This document shows, piece after piece, positions 9,230 through 18,350 of a stretch of DNA of 64,000 bases. The DNA is taken from assembly GCA_038848185.1 (NCBI GenBank), contig JAWCNV010000010.1, positions 3,188 to 67,187 of the forward strand, read 5' to 3'. The position numbers and the translations under genes are program-made. The DNA comes from JAAOZP01 sp038848185 (GTDB lineage: Archaea > Thermoproteota > EX4484-205 > JAAOZP01). The notes beneath the pieces were generated by a model. That model saw nothing but the letters and a program-made list of their open reading frames with translations. It did no database searches and was not told where the DNA came from. Every line of letters begins with the position of its first letter. Positions within the stretch are counted from its first letter, which is position 1.

Positions 9230-9569
9230 GGGTCAATATAAAGCTTTGACACAATAGTATAAAAACTTTATCTCGTCACTTAGCTAATTCACCATGTAAC
9301 AGTGAAGGTTCTAACCGCTGGAGGAGGAAAAAGACATGATGATTGCTATAATGTCAGCAAACTAATTATTTTTGCAGGTGGGGCAATGGTATTTCAATGA
9401 TATAGAGCATTTATCGCCTTCTATGAAGCTAATAACCACTGGACAGTTACCTGATGATTCTTTTCATGCTCCTTTTCTCCTGAAAGGTATCTGGAAGCGG
9501 GGGAAAGTATTTCAGGAAGTGTTTAACGAGTTAAGCTTATAAACCGCGTCTTATATCTAACCTTAAACA
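9230..9569. other. Intergenic region between divergent surface-protein and M28-FtsX genes
   Basis: This 340-base stretch holds TATA-like boxes at both ends, near 9258-9268 for the leftward gene and 9536-9544 for the rightward gene. Between them is AT-rich sequence with no credible coding frame, tRNA or stable hairpin that I can see. Regulators of the transporter cluster could bind here. Confidence 0.5.
9536..9544 (+). promoter_or_regulatory. TATA-like box for the M28-FtsX gene
   Basis: CTTATAAAC lies about 29 bases before the ATG at 9570. It probably drives the two-gene unit 9570-16115. Confidence 0.6.
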
Positions 9570-12500
9570 ATGCGCCACATATCGTTTACCGGTCTCAGGA
9601 CCCCCCTGATACTTTCACTATTGGTCTTGATGCTTTTAACGCAGCTGACTTTCGTAACAGGATCCGTATCTTCGAGCAAAAGTAGTCCAGTCCAAATAAG
9701 CGATATTGGTAGTTTGAGCTTTGAAAACATCTTGGGGCATGTTGAAACCCTATCAGGATTCGGTTCCCGTGTTGTCGGTTACGATGGTTTCTTTGAGGCT
9801 GCTGACTATATTAAAGCATACTGGTCCTCTTTAGGCTTTGAGGTACGTGAAGAGAAATTTGACATGGTGACGCCTATCGTTGAAGACTGCTCTATAAAAG
9901 TAGAGACGGGTGATGGAACCATATTAGAGTTTGAGGCTTATCCACTTTGGCCTAATCACGTAAATCCTTGTCCCTACACAAGTCCTGAAGAGGGAGACAG
10001 GCTCATATACGTTGAAGGAGGGATTCCGGAAGATTTTGACGGCTCAAACCCGAAGGAAGCATTCGTCCTAATGGAATTTAATAATCGTTGGTATTGGAAG
10101 AACGCTGCTCTATTCGGTGCAAAAGGCATAATATTTCTTGAACCGGAAGAAACTACCGGTATCCAAGCTATTCAAAAAGTGTTCAGTATTCCAATAAACT
10201 TCCCTCGCCTATATGTAAGAGGCCAAACCGCCTCATATCTGAAGAATCTTGTAAAGCAAAGAGGAGAAGTCAAGATATGGGTAAACTCCAAGATGAAATG
10301 GGAACAGAAGAAAGTATCCAACATAATCGCAGTCATAGAGGGTTCTAACCCTGATACGAGAGACAAAGTGGCTGTCATAGGTGCTTACTATGATTCCTGG
10401 TCGATTGTGCCACAGCTTTCACCAGGTGCCACAGACTCCATAGGGATATCTTTCCTGTTAGAGCTTGGCAGGCTTTTAAAGGATACTCCTCCGGAAAGAA
10501 CTGTCTGGCTAGTAGCTTTCGCAGGGCATTATCAAGGTTTGGCAGGTGGCAGGGAATTCATGGAGAAACATTTTGACGAGTTAGCTAGTAAACTTGAGAT
10601 GATGTTAAGCGTTGACTTGGCGAGTGAGAGCGATATTTTAGCTGTTTACGCAACCGGTTCAATGTATGGGTACTTGCAGCCACAGACGCTTTTAGCCAGA
10701 TACAGTAGGTGGTTAGGTGATATCTTTTCAAAGTGGAAACCTGCTATTGAGAGTGCTATGGGTGAGGAGTATCATGTGATAAACGGGGTCACTTGGTCAG
10801 ACCCGAATTGGATAAGAAGTTCTCGCCCCTTCGAGCCTTTTCCAATATACTTCGAAGCCGAGATTTTCACCGAAGCCTGTTACGGTGGTGGTTTAGGTTT
10901 CGTTACAACGAACACCTTCAAAATATACCAGTATACGCCGTTAGACACAGTCGACAAGTTGATTCAAGATAATATTAGGAAACAAGTAAGCTTCCTGTGG
11001 CCAATACTGTACAATTGCGTTAACATGGAGGTAACTTACTTCCTTGCTCCAAAAAGGATAGCAACTGACTGGGGGTTAATCACTCTAACGATTCAGCTGG
11101 CTACGTATGATAAGATTACCGACTGGTTTAGAAGCTACTATCATGAGGATGCGATTTTTCTGGTTTCTGTTAGTGGGATTTCGTCTTCTCAGCAGCAAGT
11201 GGTTTACGCAGGTTTCTCAGCCCCCTCTTCAATAGGCTCTTTAAGAAGTGCTGTGGTACAGGGTGTGACAGTTGGACTGTTTGCCTCCTCTTCTGGTGTA
11301 AGCCAAGGGCAGGTTCAGCAGGGTTCGCTTGCAACCCCTCTTGGGTTCACCATGGTTGCTAAGCCTGATGCTCAAGGGCAGGTAGTTATTAAAGGAATAA
11401 GGCCTTTAACAGGTATTGACGTGCAAGCATACGTTATTGATCCGGAAACTGGAAAAATATTATGTGCAACAGACACCGGGCCATTTGGAACCACCAAACT
11501 TAGGTATGGTGGTCTTTTCGGACAAGCCGCTGCAGCCGCAGCACCAACCCTTACCGCAGGTATGGAGGCACTAGTTTATCTCGCAGCATCAGGTGAGGGC
11601 GCTCGCTCTTTTAACCTCTTTGCCCCGCCATGGTGGCGATACGTTCCAATCATTAACGTTTCGTCGATCGCGATATTAGGGCTTATTGATCCAGTTAACA
11701 TTAAGGATGCGGCAGGACTGACACTAGAGGTCTACAACTTCATTTCTCACAGCTACCTTATTTGGAGAGATACTCTTTCACCATGGCCAGAAACCATGGC
11801 TTTCATTCAACCAGATGTTCCTGTCGAAATCTTGATAAAAAGCGGAGGACGAATAGTGGCTATTTTAAACAATGCCTCCAGCAAGTATCCTGAGGGTCAA
11901 GGCTACCTGCTTAAGCATGGTGAGACAAAAATCTTAACGATGTTTGATGCTGTAGATAGTGTGTTTTATCTTGCTCAGGCTAGAGCCGGCTTTTTGATGG
12001 AAAGAATGTCAGCAAATCCGAAGCTTGTACTCCATCTTGAGAAGATGAACAGTTTCAGAAAAGCCTCGGAAGAAGATCTGCAGAATGGGAAACTAGGTGA
12101 GTTCTACTCCCTATCTATTGCCTGCTGGCAATATGCGTTGCATGCTTACCTTTCTTCCTTCGAGCTAACATATGACGTTGTTAATACAGCGTCTTTCTTC
12201 TTCTTCCTATCGGCCGCCTTCATAATTCTGGTTGCTAGGTTAATCGCAAGAAGAGAAGCCGGGGTAAAGCGTATGATGTATATAATCGCTTTATTCTTAG
12301 TGGTAAATGTGCTTTTAGGATTAATTCATCCTGGTTACGCTATTTCATCAAATATCTGGATGCTTATAAATGGGTTGGCCATAATCCTGTTCTCAATCCT
12401 CTTGGTTTACGTTGTGATAGATGAGTTTAATGATGCTGTGAAAAGCATAAGCCAATCAATCCTTGGCTATCATAAATCTGACATTGAGAGAAACAGCTTC

Positions 12501-14228
12501 ATATTCTCCGCTTTCTCCATCGGTGTGGAAAACCTCAAAAAGAGGTATATTAGAACTGCTTTAACATTATCGACCATCATAATAACCGTCCTTGCAATGA
12601 CCATGTTCACAACTATGGGTTTAGTCGTTACGTCATATAAGACAGAGTTAGGCACGATGCCTGCTTACACAGGTTTCCTCATAAAGAAACCATTGCCTGA
12701 CATCATTAATGTTCCCCTATCCGAGCTTTATATGATGGGAATAAATGATATTGCGTCACAAGGGCTCGGAGAATTCCAAGCTTGCCCAAGAACTTGGATA
12801 TATCCTCCGGGCATGAAGATGTTTGTAACATGGGCTAATGCGACGAAGTCAAGCATTAGGGCAATATTAGGAATCACTCCAGAGGAGGCTAAATTATTAG
12901 AGCCTGCGCTTTCCTCTGGCACTACTTTCATGGAAGGTGCGGAGCGAGTAGCTTTGGTTAGTAGCGGTCTCGCCAGCCAGCTGAGTGAAGACCTTGGTAT
13001 AGAGGTTAAGGTTGGTACTTCGATTAGTATTTACGGTATGCCTGTCACAGTCGTAGGGATCCTAGACGATGAGTTAAGCAAATCTGTTTTCAAAGACTTG
13101 GATGGTGGCGATTTTGTGCCCCTCAACCCAACCTCCTCACTTACGAGCGGAGCGCCGGTTTACCTCGATGTTAAAGAGGTACTAATTGTTCCCTATGATT
13201 TTGCAAGAAATGTCTTCAACGCTCAGCCTAACATCATCGTTTTACACTCCGGCACATCTATTAAAACTGAGGATTTGGGTCAGCGTGCTTATGACTTGGC
13301 TTTGATACTACCCTTTGACATCTTCTTCGGCTCAATGCAGCATGAGTCCTCAGGCAAGGTTGCAACCAGAGATGTATACTTAATCAGTGGAACTGAAAAC
13401 ATGCTGGTGCCTTTAACAATCTCTGCCTTAACGATTTTATCAATGATGCTGAGTGCAGTTTACGAAAGAACAAAGGAGATTACGACGCTTAGTACTCTAG
13501 GGCTTTCGCCACGCCACATCGGGTCAATCTTCCTAATAGAGTCAATAGCACTGGCTTTTATCGGCAGCTTCATCGGCTATATAACGGGGGCAGGAGTAAT
13601 GACTCTCTTATGGAGGCTGAACATGTTTCCCAAAGAATTGATTCCGAATGTGTCTTCAGGAGTAATAATTATAGTCATGGGTGTGATAATATTAGTTACG
13701 GTACTATCATCTGTTTACCCAATAGTTAGAGCCTCAAAACTAGCAACCCCGTCGTTACTGAGAAAGTGGCAGATCGGAAGCAAACCGGTTGAAGACAGGT
13801 GGAGCGTAGCTTTACCCTTCAACGCTACTACCTCAGAGACGCTAGGGGTCTTAGAGTTTCTAGCTGAGTATTTTGAGGCTTCGTCTTCCACAAGCGGGAG
13901 GGCAGGACTCTTCATCCTCCTTAAGCCTGCAGAAATAATACAGGAGGATAATAGAAAAATCTTGAAAGTGCAGTTACAACTATCACCATTTGACGCTGGA
14001 ATAATTCAAAATCTTGAAGTAGTTTGCCAGAGGATTGGTACCGATAGATATGGCTTCGGAATCCTGATAAATAGACTATTGGGCACGGAAAACCTTTGGG
14101 TTACGGCCAACAAGAACCTTCTCAGCGAACTTCGTAAACAGTTCCTATTCTGGAGGGCTCTTGGCGTAAGTGATAAGGCAAAGTATATAGAGCGAGGGGA
14201 ACGGAGGCAGAGCACTAGTAAGGAGTGA
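9570..14228 (+). CDS. FtsX-like permease with degenerate M28 peptidase ectodomain (copy 1)
   Basis: A 1552-residue membrane protein. It starts with a signal peptide, then a PA-like and M28-like ectodomain (about residues 50-480). The M28 zinc site is eroded: the His of the HYD motif is Tyr273, Asp289 remains in GATDS, and the EE pair before GL is His320-Tyr321. A further beta-rich region leads to three membrane spans near 870-960. An FtsX-type core follows, with one span near 1015, a MacB-like extracytoplasmic domain, then TLGLSPRHIGSIFLIES and three spans. A C-terminal soluble domain closes the chain. It is 6 bases from the next transporter gene. It is probably a non-catalytic receptor or transport partner; no ATPase is adjacent. 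Confidence 0.78.
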   Translation: MRHISFTGLRTPLILSLLVLMLLTQLTFVTGSVSSSKSSPVQISDIGSLSFENILGHVETLSGFGSRVVGYDGFFEAADYIKAYWSSLGFEVREEKFDMVTPIVEDCSIKVETGDGTILEFEAYPLWPNHVNPCPYTSPEEGDRLIYVEGGIPEDFDGSNPKEAFVLMEFNNRWYWKNAALFGAKGIIFLEPEETTGIQAIQKVFSIPINFPRLYVRGQTASYLKNLVKQRGEVKIWVNSKMKWEQKKVSNIIAVIEGSNPDTRDKVAVIGAYYDSWSIVPQLSPGATDSIGISFLLELGRLLKDTPPERTVWLVAFAGHYQGLAGGREFMEKHFDELASKLEMMLSVDLASESDILAVYATGSMYGYLQPQTLLARYSRWLGDIFSKWKPAIESAMGEEYHVINGVTWSDPNWIRSSRPFEPFPIYFEAEIFTEACYGGGLGFVTTNTFKIYQYTPLDTVDKLIQDNIRKQVSFLWPILYNCVNMEVTYFLAPKRIATDWGLITLTIQLATYDKITDWFRSYYHEDAIFLVSVSGISSSQQQVVYAGFSAPSSIGSLRSAVVQGVTVGLFASSSGVSQGQVQQGSLATPLGFTMVAKPDAQGQVVIKGIRPLTGIDVQAYVIDPETGKILCATDTGPFGTTKLRYGGLFGQAAAAAAPTLTAGMEALVYLAASGEGARSFNLFAPPWWRYVPIINVSSIAILGLIDPVNIKDAAGLTLEVYNFISHSYLIWRDTLSPWPETMAFIQPDVPVEILIKSGGRIVAILNNASSKYPEGQGYLLKHGETKILTMFDAVDSVFYLAQARAGFLMERMSANPKLVLHLEKMNSFRKASEEDLQNGKLGEFYSLSIACWQYALHAYLSSFELTYDVVNTASFFFFLSAAFIILVARLIARREAGVKRMMYIIALFLVVNVLLGLIHPGYAISSNIWMLINGLAIILFSILLVYVVIDEFNDAVKSISQSILGYHKSDIERNSFIFSAFSIGVENLKKRYIRTALTLSTIIITVLAMTMFTTMGLVVTSYKTELGTMPAYTGFLIKKPLPDIINVPLSELYMMGINDIASQGLGEFQACPRTWIYPPGMKMFVTWANATKSSIRAILGITPEEAKLLEPALSSGTTFMEGAERVALVSSGLASQLSEDLGIEVKVGTSISIYGMPVTVVGILDDELSKSVFKDLDGGDFVPLNPTSSLTSGAPVYLDVKEVLIVPYDFARNVFNAQPNIIVLHSGTSIKTEDLGQRAYDLALILPFDIFFGSMQHESSGKVATRDVYLISGTENMLVPLTISALTILSMMLSAVYERTKEITTLSTLGLSPRHIGSIFLIESIALAFIGSFIGYITGAGVMTLLWRLNMFPKELIPNVSSGVIIIVMGVIILVTVLSSVYPIVRASKLATPSLLRKWQIGSKPVEDRWSVALPFNATTSETLGVLEFLAEYFEASSSTSGRAGLFILLKPAEIIQEDNRKILKVQLQLSPFDAGIIQNLEVVCQRIGTDRYGFGILINRLLGTENLWVTANKNLLSELRKQFLFWRALGVSDKAKYIERGERRQSTSKE

Positions 14229-14234
14229 TAAGGA

Positions 14235-16115
14235 ATGGAAGAAGTCAAGCAGAAGGGGCTTACATGGAGGGCTGTTCTAGCAATCATATTCGTAGTGTTC
14301 GTCATAGAGCCAGCGATAGTTTACAACTGGCTGGTCAGTGGTCTTTGGGGGCTACCTCTTCAAAGCTGGGCAGTCATATTGCTATGGATTGGCTTGGCAA
14401 GGCTTCTAGGCTCCTCATTAAGCTCCAAGGAGATTTTTGTCATAAGAATGGTGGAGACAACAGGTCTAATGTTCACCGGCTACTACTTTGCATACTTACT
14501 GCGTAACCAGTATTTCGCAAATTCTGAAATAGCAGCACTGTTTGGCATGCAGGATCAAATACCCCCGTTCTTCTCGCCTCTTGGAGAGTTCGCCCAGAGA
14601 TCCATGCTACAAAGGACATTTTTCGACTTTGCTTGGGCTCTGCCCATACTGGTCTCCGTTGTTATACCTGTAGTGCTCGTCGCAGTCGCCAATTATGTGC
14701 TTGGTCTGCTTGCCTTCAGACTCTACGTGCAGGAGGAGAAGCTGGAGTTTCCACTAGCCTCATGGGACGCTAGGACGATGAAAGCCTTCGGTGAAAGAGA
14801 CAAAAGCCTGATCAAATATATTGCTCTCTCCATAATGGGTGGATTCCTTTACTCTGTAATGAGCCAAGGGCTCACTACCATACTGGGGGTACCCCTGTTT
14901 CCACGCTATACCATAGATCTAACCAACATAGTTGAGACTATGCTTCCGGGGGCCTCGTTCTCCTTCAGCCTAGATTTGTTATCTTATATAACTGGCTTCA
15001 TCCTACCGATTCAATTTACAGCTGCGCAATTCATATCTTCAGTTGCACTATCTATTTTCGGAAACTATTACGTGACAGTTAACGATTTATGGCCTGCTGA
15101 GAGCAAATGGCAGGCTGGCCAAGGTTATCTCTGGATCTACCAGAGGTCTTCACTCTACTTCTGGAATAGCTTCACAATAGGGTGGGGCATAGCAATGGCT
15201 GTAATTCCACTCTTGATAAGGTATAAGTCAGTCGTCAGAGCATTTACAAGAGTTGGTAGTGGTCTCGGAAAAACGGAGAAAGGCAGTAGACTGCTTTCCA
15301 GCAAATTCCTTATTCTTATATACTTGGCTACTGCAGGAGCATCCATACTCATCACGAAGATTCTCATACCTGACTTTCCTCTATGGGTCCTCGTGCTCTT
15401 CACGCTAGGAATCTCGTTTGTGATGACTCTGCTACAAACACACTCTGCAGGGATCACCGCCGGGTTTAGCGTCCCCTATCTTAGGGAAACCATGATATAC
15501 TTTAGCGGTTACGATAGGATTGACATATGGTTCGCACCACCTGACATGATGCTTTTCCTCGGAGGATCAGGTATAGCTCAACAGCTTAAGCAAGCATCTA
15601 TGCTGGGCGTGGAAATAGAGGAGTATACTAAAGCGTATTTCCTAATGGTCTTCCTTGGGCTCTTGGGAAGCTTTATATTCGTTTCTCTCTTCTGGAGCCT
15701 CAGCCCTATACCCGGGTGGGCATACCCCTACACGATTTCAGCATGGCCTGTGGAAGCATTGAACTTCTGGAGGTGGCAAACCTGGCTCTGGTCTGGTTAT
15801 CTCTTTAGAAGAGAAATGATGTTAACAGGTATTGGTGTCTCTACTGTGCTCTACCTGATATCGGACCTTGTTTTCCACATGCCTTCTTTCCCGATTGCAA
15901 TGATGTCCGGAATGCTGATGGTTCCAAACATAGCTCTATCACAATTCCTGGGTTCCGTAATATCTGTAGGCATAAGCAGGTTTTTAGGTAAGAAACTATG
16001 GGATGAAAACAAAGGGTTCTTTGTGATAGGTTTATCACTCGGAGACGGTCTCTTTTCCACAATTTTAAGGGTCCTAACATTGATAGGCAGGTCAGTATGG
16101 CTTAAGCCCTACTAA
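14235..16115 (+). CDS. OPT-like multi-spanning transporter, type A (copy 1)
   Basis: A 626-residue integral membrane protein with roughly a dozen or more hydrophobic spans. It begins KGLTWRAVLAIIF and ends with GDGLFST...RSVWLKPY. The pattern resembles the uncharacterised DUF6784/DUF6785 relatives of the oligopeptide transporter (OPT) family; this is from memory of the family, not a search. The copy at 39316-41280 is closely related, especially over the first 60 residues. The gene follows the M28-FtsX gene by 6 bases with an AAGGA-like ribosome binding site, so both are one transcript. The substrate is unproven; the context suggests oligosaccharides. Confidence 0.72.
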   Translation: MEEVKQKGLTWRAVLAIIFVVFVIEPAIVYNWLVSGLWGLPLQSWAVILLWIGLARLLGSSLSSKEIFVIRMVETTGLMFTGYYFAYLLRNQYFANSEIAALFGMQDQIPPFFSPLGEFAQRSMLQRTFFDFAWALPILVSVVIPVVLVAVANYVLGLLAFRLYVQEEKLEFPLASWDARTMKAFGERDKSLIKYIALSIMGGFLYSVMSQGLTTILGVPLFPRYTIDLTNIVETMLPGASFSFSLDLLSYITGFILPIQFTAAQFISSVALSIFGNYYVTVNDLWPAESKWQAGQGYLWIYQRSSLYFWNSFTIGWGIAMAVIPLLIRYKSVVRAFTRVGSGLGKTEKGSRLLSSKFLILIYLATAGASILITKILIPDFPLWVLVLFTLGISFVMTLLQTHSAGITAGFSVPYLRETMIYFSGYDRIDIWFAPPDMMLFLGGSGIAQQLKQASMLGVEIEEYTKAYFLMVFLGLLGSFIFVSLFWSLSPIPGWAYPYTISAWPVEALNFWRWQTWLWSGYLFRREMMLTGIGVSTVLYLISDLVFHMPSFPIAMMSGMLMVPNIALSQFLGSVISVGISRFLGKKLWDENKGFFVIGLSLGDGLFSTILRVLTLIGRSVWLKPY

Positions 16116-16131
16116 AACAGGCATCTGAATA

Positions 16132-16138
16132 TTTTTTT
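16132..16138 (+). terminator. T-tract terminator after type A transporter
   Basis: A run of seven T residues in the context ATATTTTTTTCCT lies 17 bases past the stop codon. Archaeal termination commonly uses such T tracts. The same sequence follows the type B gene at 18230. Confidence 0.5.
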
Positions 16139-16178
16139 CCTAGTTTTTGATTATTGTTTTCATTATATGCTAGTAAAA

Positions 16179-16187
16179 CTTATATAC
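16179..16187 (+). promoter_or_regulatory. TATA-like box for type B transporter, decides its start
   Basis: CTTATATAC lies 34 bases before the ATG at 16217. It lies inside the longer open frame that begins at 16154, so that upstream start is unlikely. Confidence 0.6.
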
Positions 16188-16216
16188 TTCCAAACATCCT
16201 ATTAGACGATGGTAAA

Positions 16217-18205
16217 ATGGCTGAAGAAGTTAAAAGTGCTTTAACACCCAAAATGTGGATATTCCTAATAGCGCTCTCGGTTTTGATGAGCCTTATCGGA
16301 GTATCGGCAGCGCCTTTCGCACCCTCATGGGCTTGGTCAACAGTCATGGGTTCTTTCACAGGTCCGATCGTAGTTCTGTTCATACTACTACTACTCTCTA
16401 AGGCTCTTAAGCTGCAGGGTTTAGGTCTTCAGAAGCTTGGTCTAGTATACACGGTATCATCAATATCCCTAATCTTCTGCTGGAGCATGATTCCCTATGG
16501 TATACTCCACAACTCAGCAAACATGCGCATGGTAACATACGACCCATACACCACAGCACTTGCAGACCAGTTTGTTTTCGGACCGCGTGCAGAGGTAGCT
16601 TCCCAAATCCAGACGGGTGGCGCACTACACCTCGTAGGCGAATGGGCCCCCTGGATGGGATGGTGGTCAGCTTACGCCATACTGTGGCTGGTGTTCTGGG
16701 TCGGATGGCTAGCATTGCTCCACGAGAGATGGATAGAGGTGGAGAAGCTACCTTTCCCGGCTGCTCTAACTGGAACACTGCAGATACAGCTGATAGCTGG
16801 TCCTGAAAAGGACGGCCGGCTCAAATACTTCCTAGTGGGTGTTGCGATAGGCGCATTAGTCATATTGCCGATAGTAGTACATGCACTCTACCCCGCCTTC
16901 CCCGACATATATGGTTGGACGGCTGACCCATATCTTCCATGGTGGATGGGCACGCTGAACCTTGCCGGAGTGCCTGCCGCATCAGCAATCCCTGTTATGA
17001 GCTTCCTTCCAGTGAACCCGATGGCTTACGCACTTTTCCTACTGTTCCCAACGAAAATACTCTTCTCAATATGGATATTCAGTCTACTAGGCGTGATCAT
17101 ACCGGCACAGATAGCGTGGTACATGGGCTACTACTCTGGAATACAAACGGCTGGTTGGAGAGCTGACTACCTGCTGTACCAAGAGCCGTTCAAGTATGGT
17201 GGCATATGGGTAGGCGCATTCGTAGGACTAGCCTTAATCTGGTTCGTTCTTAACGTACCCTACATGAAGAGCCTGTTCTCAAAATCTGTCGACGTCAGTA
17301 AAAAGGCTATTGCCCCCATGATGGGATGGATTATGATAATAGTGTCCACCATAGGGCTAATCGCTCTACTAATCGTAGCAGGTGCTAATCCACTCGGCTC
17401 AATACTGATAGTTGTATCCATGTGGCTACTCTACATGGGTACGATGAGAGTATACGGCTTCGGCAGCATCGCTGGCTCAGCTTGGACCTCGCCCATAGAC
17501 TGGCGTCAATTCCCGTGGATTACGAAGTATGTTTGGCACCCGGGAATGACGGCGGAGATGCTTAGCGCTAACCCGGCACTGGCCAAAGAATACTGTACGA
17601 CCATGATGCTTACCAACAGGTTCACCGGAGAAATGATGGGTGAGATCAACACTCAATTCGGAATGTTATTCGCCATGCCGCTGTGCTACAAGGTTGGATA
17701 CGATACTGGGACACATCCAAGAGACATAACTATGCTGATGCTGGTTTCAGGCATAATCTCAGCTGTGATAGGTTTCACACTATCTGTCGTGTTCGACTAC
17801 GCTGCAGGGACAGCTAACACTCCCATGGGCATGTACGACGCTTGGTGGATATGGGTCTTTGCAGTACCAGGAACCGTTGAGACCATACCTACAAGCGAAC
17901 CTTTCTGGCCGTACCTATTAGCCGGTATCATCCTTTCTGCAGTACTGAGCTTCCTCAACTTCCGCTTCGCATGGTGGCCACTGGATCCTGCGGGTGTATG
18001 CGTTGCCCTTGGAGCAGGACCCGGAGGATGGATGCTTCCTGCGTTAGTCGGGTGGATCATTAAGACTGTGGCTGTGAGAATGGGTGGCTCTAAGCTTCAC
18101 GACAACGTCATCATACCTATCGCCGTAGGGGTACTGGTTGGCTACTGGTTCCTCTGGTTCCTAGGGTCAATCATAGGGCTCATAAAGTTCTTCATCCCTG
18201 CATAA
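16217..18205 (+). CDS. OPT-like multi-spanning transporter, type B (copy 1)
   Basis: A 662-residue membrane protein, starting MAEEVKSAL. The frame is open from 16154, but the promoter position and the matching MAEEAAEV start of the paralogue at 34193-36166 favour the ATG at 16217. Many spans are visible. The C-terminal block WWPLDPAGV...RMGG...IIPIAVGVLVGYW resembles DUF6784/DUF6785 proteins related to the OPT family. Type A and type B proteins are clearly different from each other but each has one partner in the other cluster, which suggests an A+B heteromer. The gene has its own promoter, and a T-tract terminator follows the stop. Confidence 0.75.
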   Translation: MAEEVKSALTPKMWIFLIALSVLMSLIGVSAAPFAPSWAWSTVMGSFTGPIVVLFILLLLSKALKLQGLGLQKLGLVYTVSSISLIFCWSMIPYGILHNSANMRMVTYDPYTTALADQFVFGPRAEVASQIQTGGALHLVGEWAPWMGWWSAYAILWLVFWVGWLALLHERWIEVEKLPFPAALTGTLQIQLIAGPEKDGRLKYFLVGVAIGALVILPIVVHALYPAFPDIYGWTADPYLPWWMGTLNLAGVPAASAIPVMSFLPVNPMAYALFLLFPTKILFSIWIFSLLGVIIPAQIAWYMGYYSGIQTAGWRADYLLYQEPFKYGGIWVGAFVGLALIWFVLNVPYMKSLFSKSVDVSKKAIAPMMGWIMIIVSTIGLIALLIVAGANPLGSILIVVSMWLLYMGTMRVYGFGSIAGSAWTSPIDWRQFPWITKYVWHPGMTAEMLSANPALAKEYCTTMMLTNRFTGEMMGEINTQFGMLFAMPLCYKVGYDTGTHPRDITMLMLVSGIISAVIGFTLSVVFDYAAGTANTPMGMYDAWWIWVFAVPGTVETIPTSEPFWPYLLAGIILSAVLSFLNFRFAWWPLDPAGVCVALGAGPGGWMLPALVGWIIKTVAVRMGGSKLHDNVIIPIAVGVLVGYWFLWFLGSIIGLIKFFIPA

Positions 18206-18229
18206 ATCGTTCGTATAAAAACCCGGATA

Positions 18230-18236
18230 TTTTTTT
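18230..18236 (+). terminator. T-tract terminator after type B transporter
   Basis: Seven T residues lie in the same ATATTTTTTTCCT context as after the type A gene, 25 bases past the stop. Confidence 0.5.
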
Positions 18237-18318
18237 CCTCATGTCTTTTCAAAACCAGAATCACTATTAAATTTAATAACTGCCAGCGGACAATAAGGAT
18301 AGTTGGAGTGAAGTTAAA

Positions 18319-18326
18319 TTTATAAG
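18319..18326 (+). promoter_or_regulatory. TATA-like box for the 485-residue surface protein
   Basis: TTTATAAG lies about 29 bases before the ATG at 18351, giving a leaderless transcript. Confidence 0.55.
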
Positions 18327-18350
18327 TAAGAGTCTCCTCCCCGTGTCTTC

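Noticed and set aside
9330..9485. Possible C/D-box RNA (TGATGA and CTGA motifs)
   Set aside because: The motifs are too short, the first base of box C does not fit at the better site, and no terminal stem is seen.
9570..14228. Active M28 aminopeptidase as the function of this gene
   Set aside because: Key zinc ligands are replaced (Tyr for His; His-Tyr for Glu-Glu).
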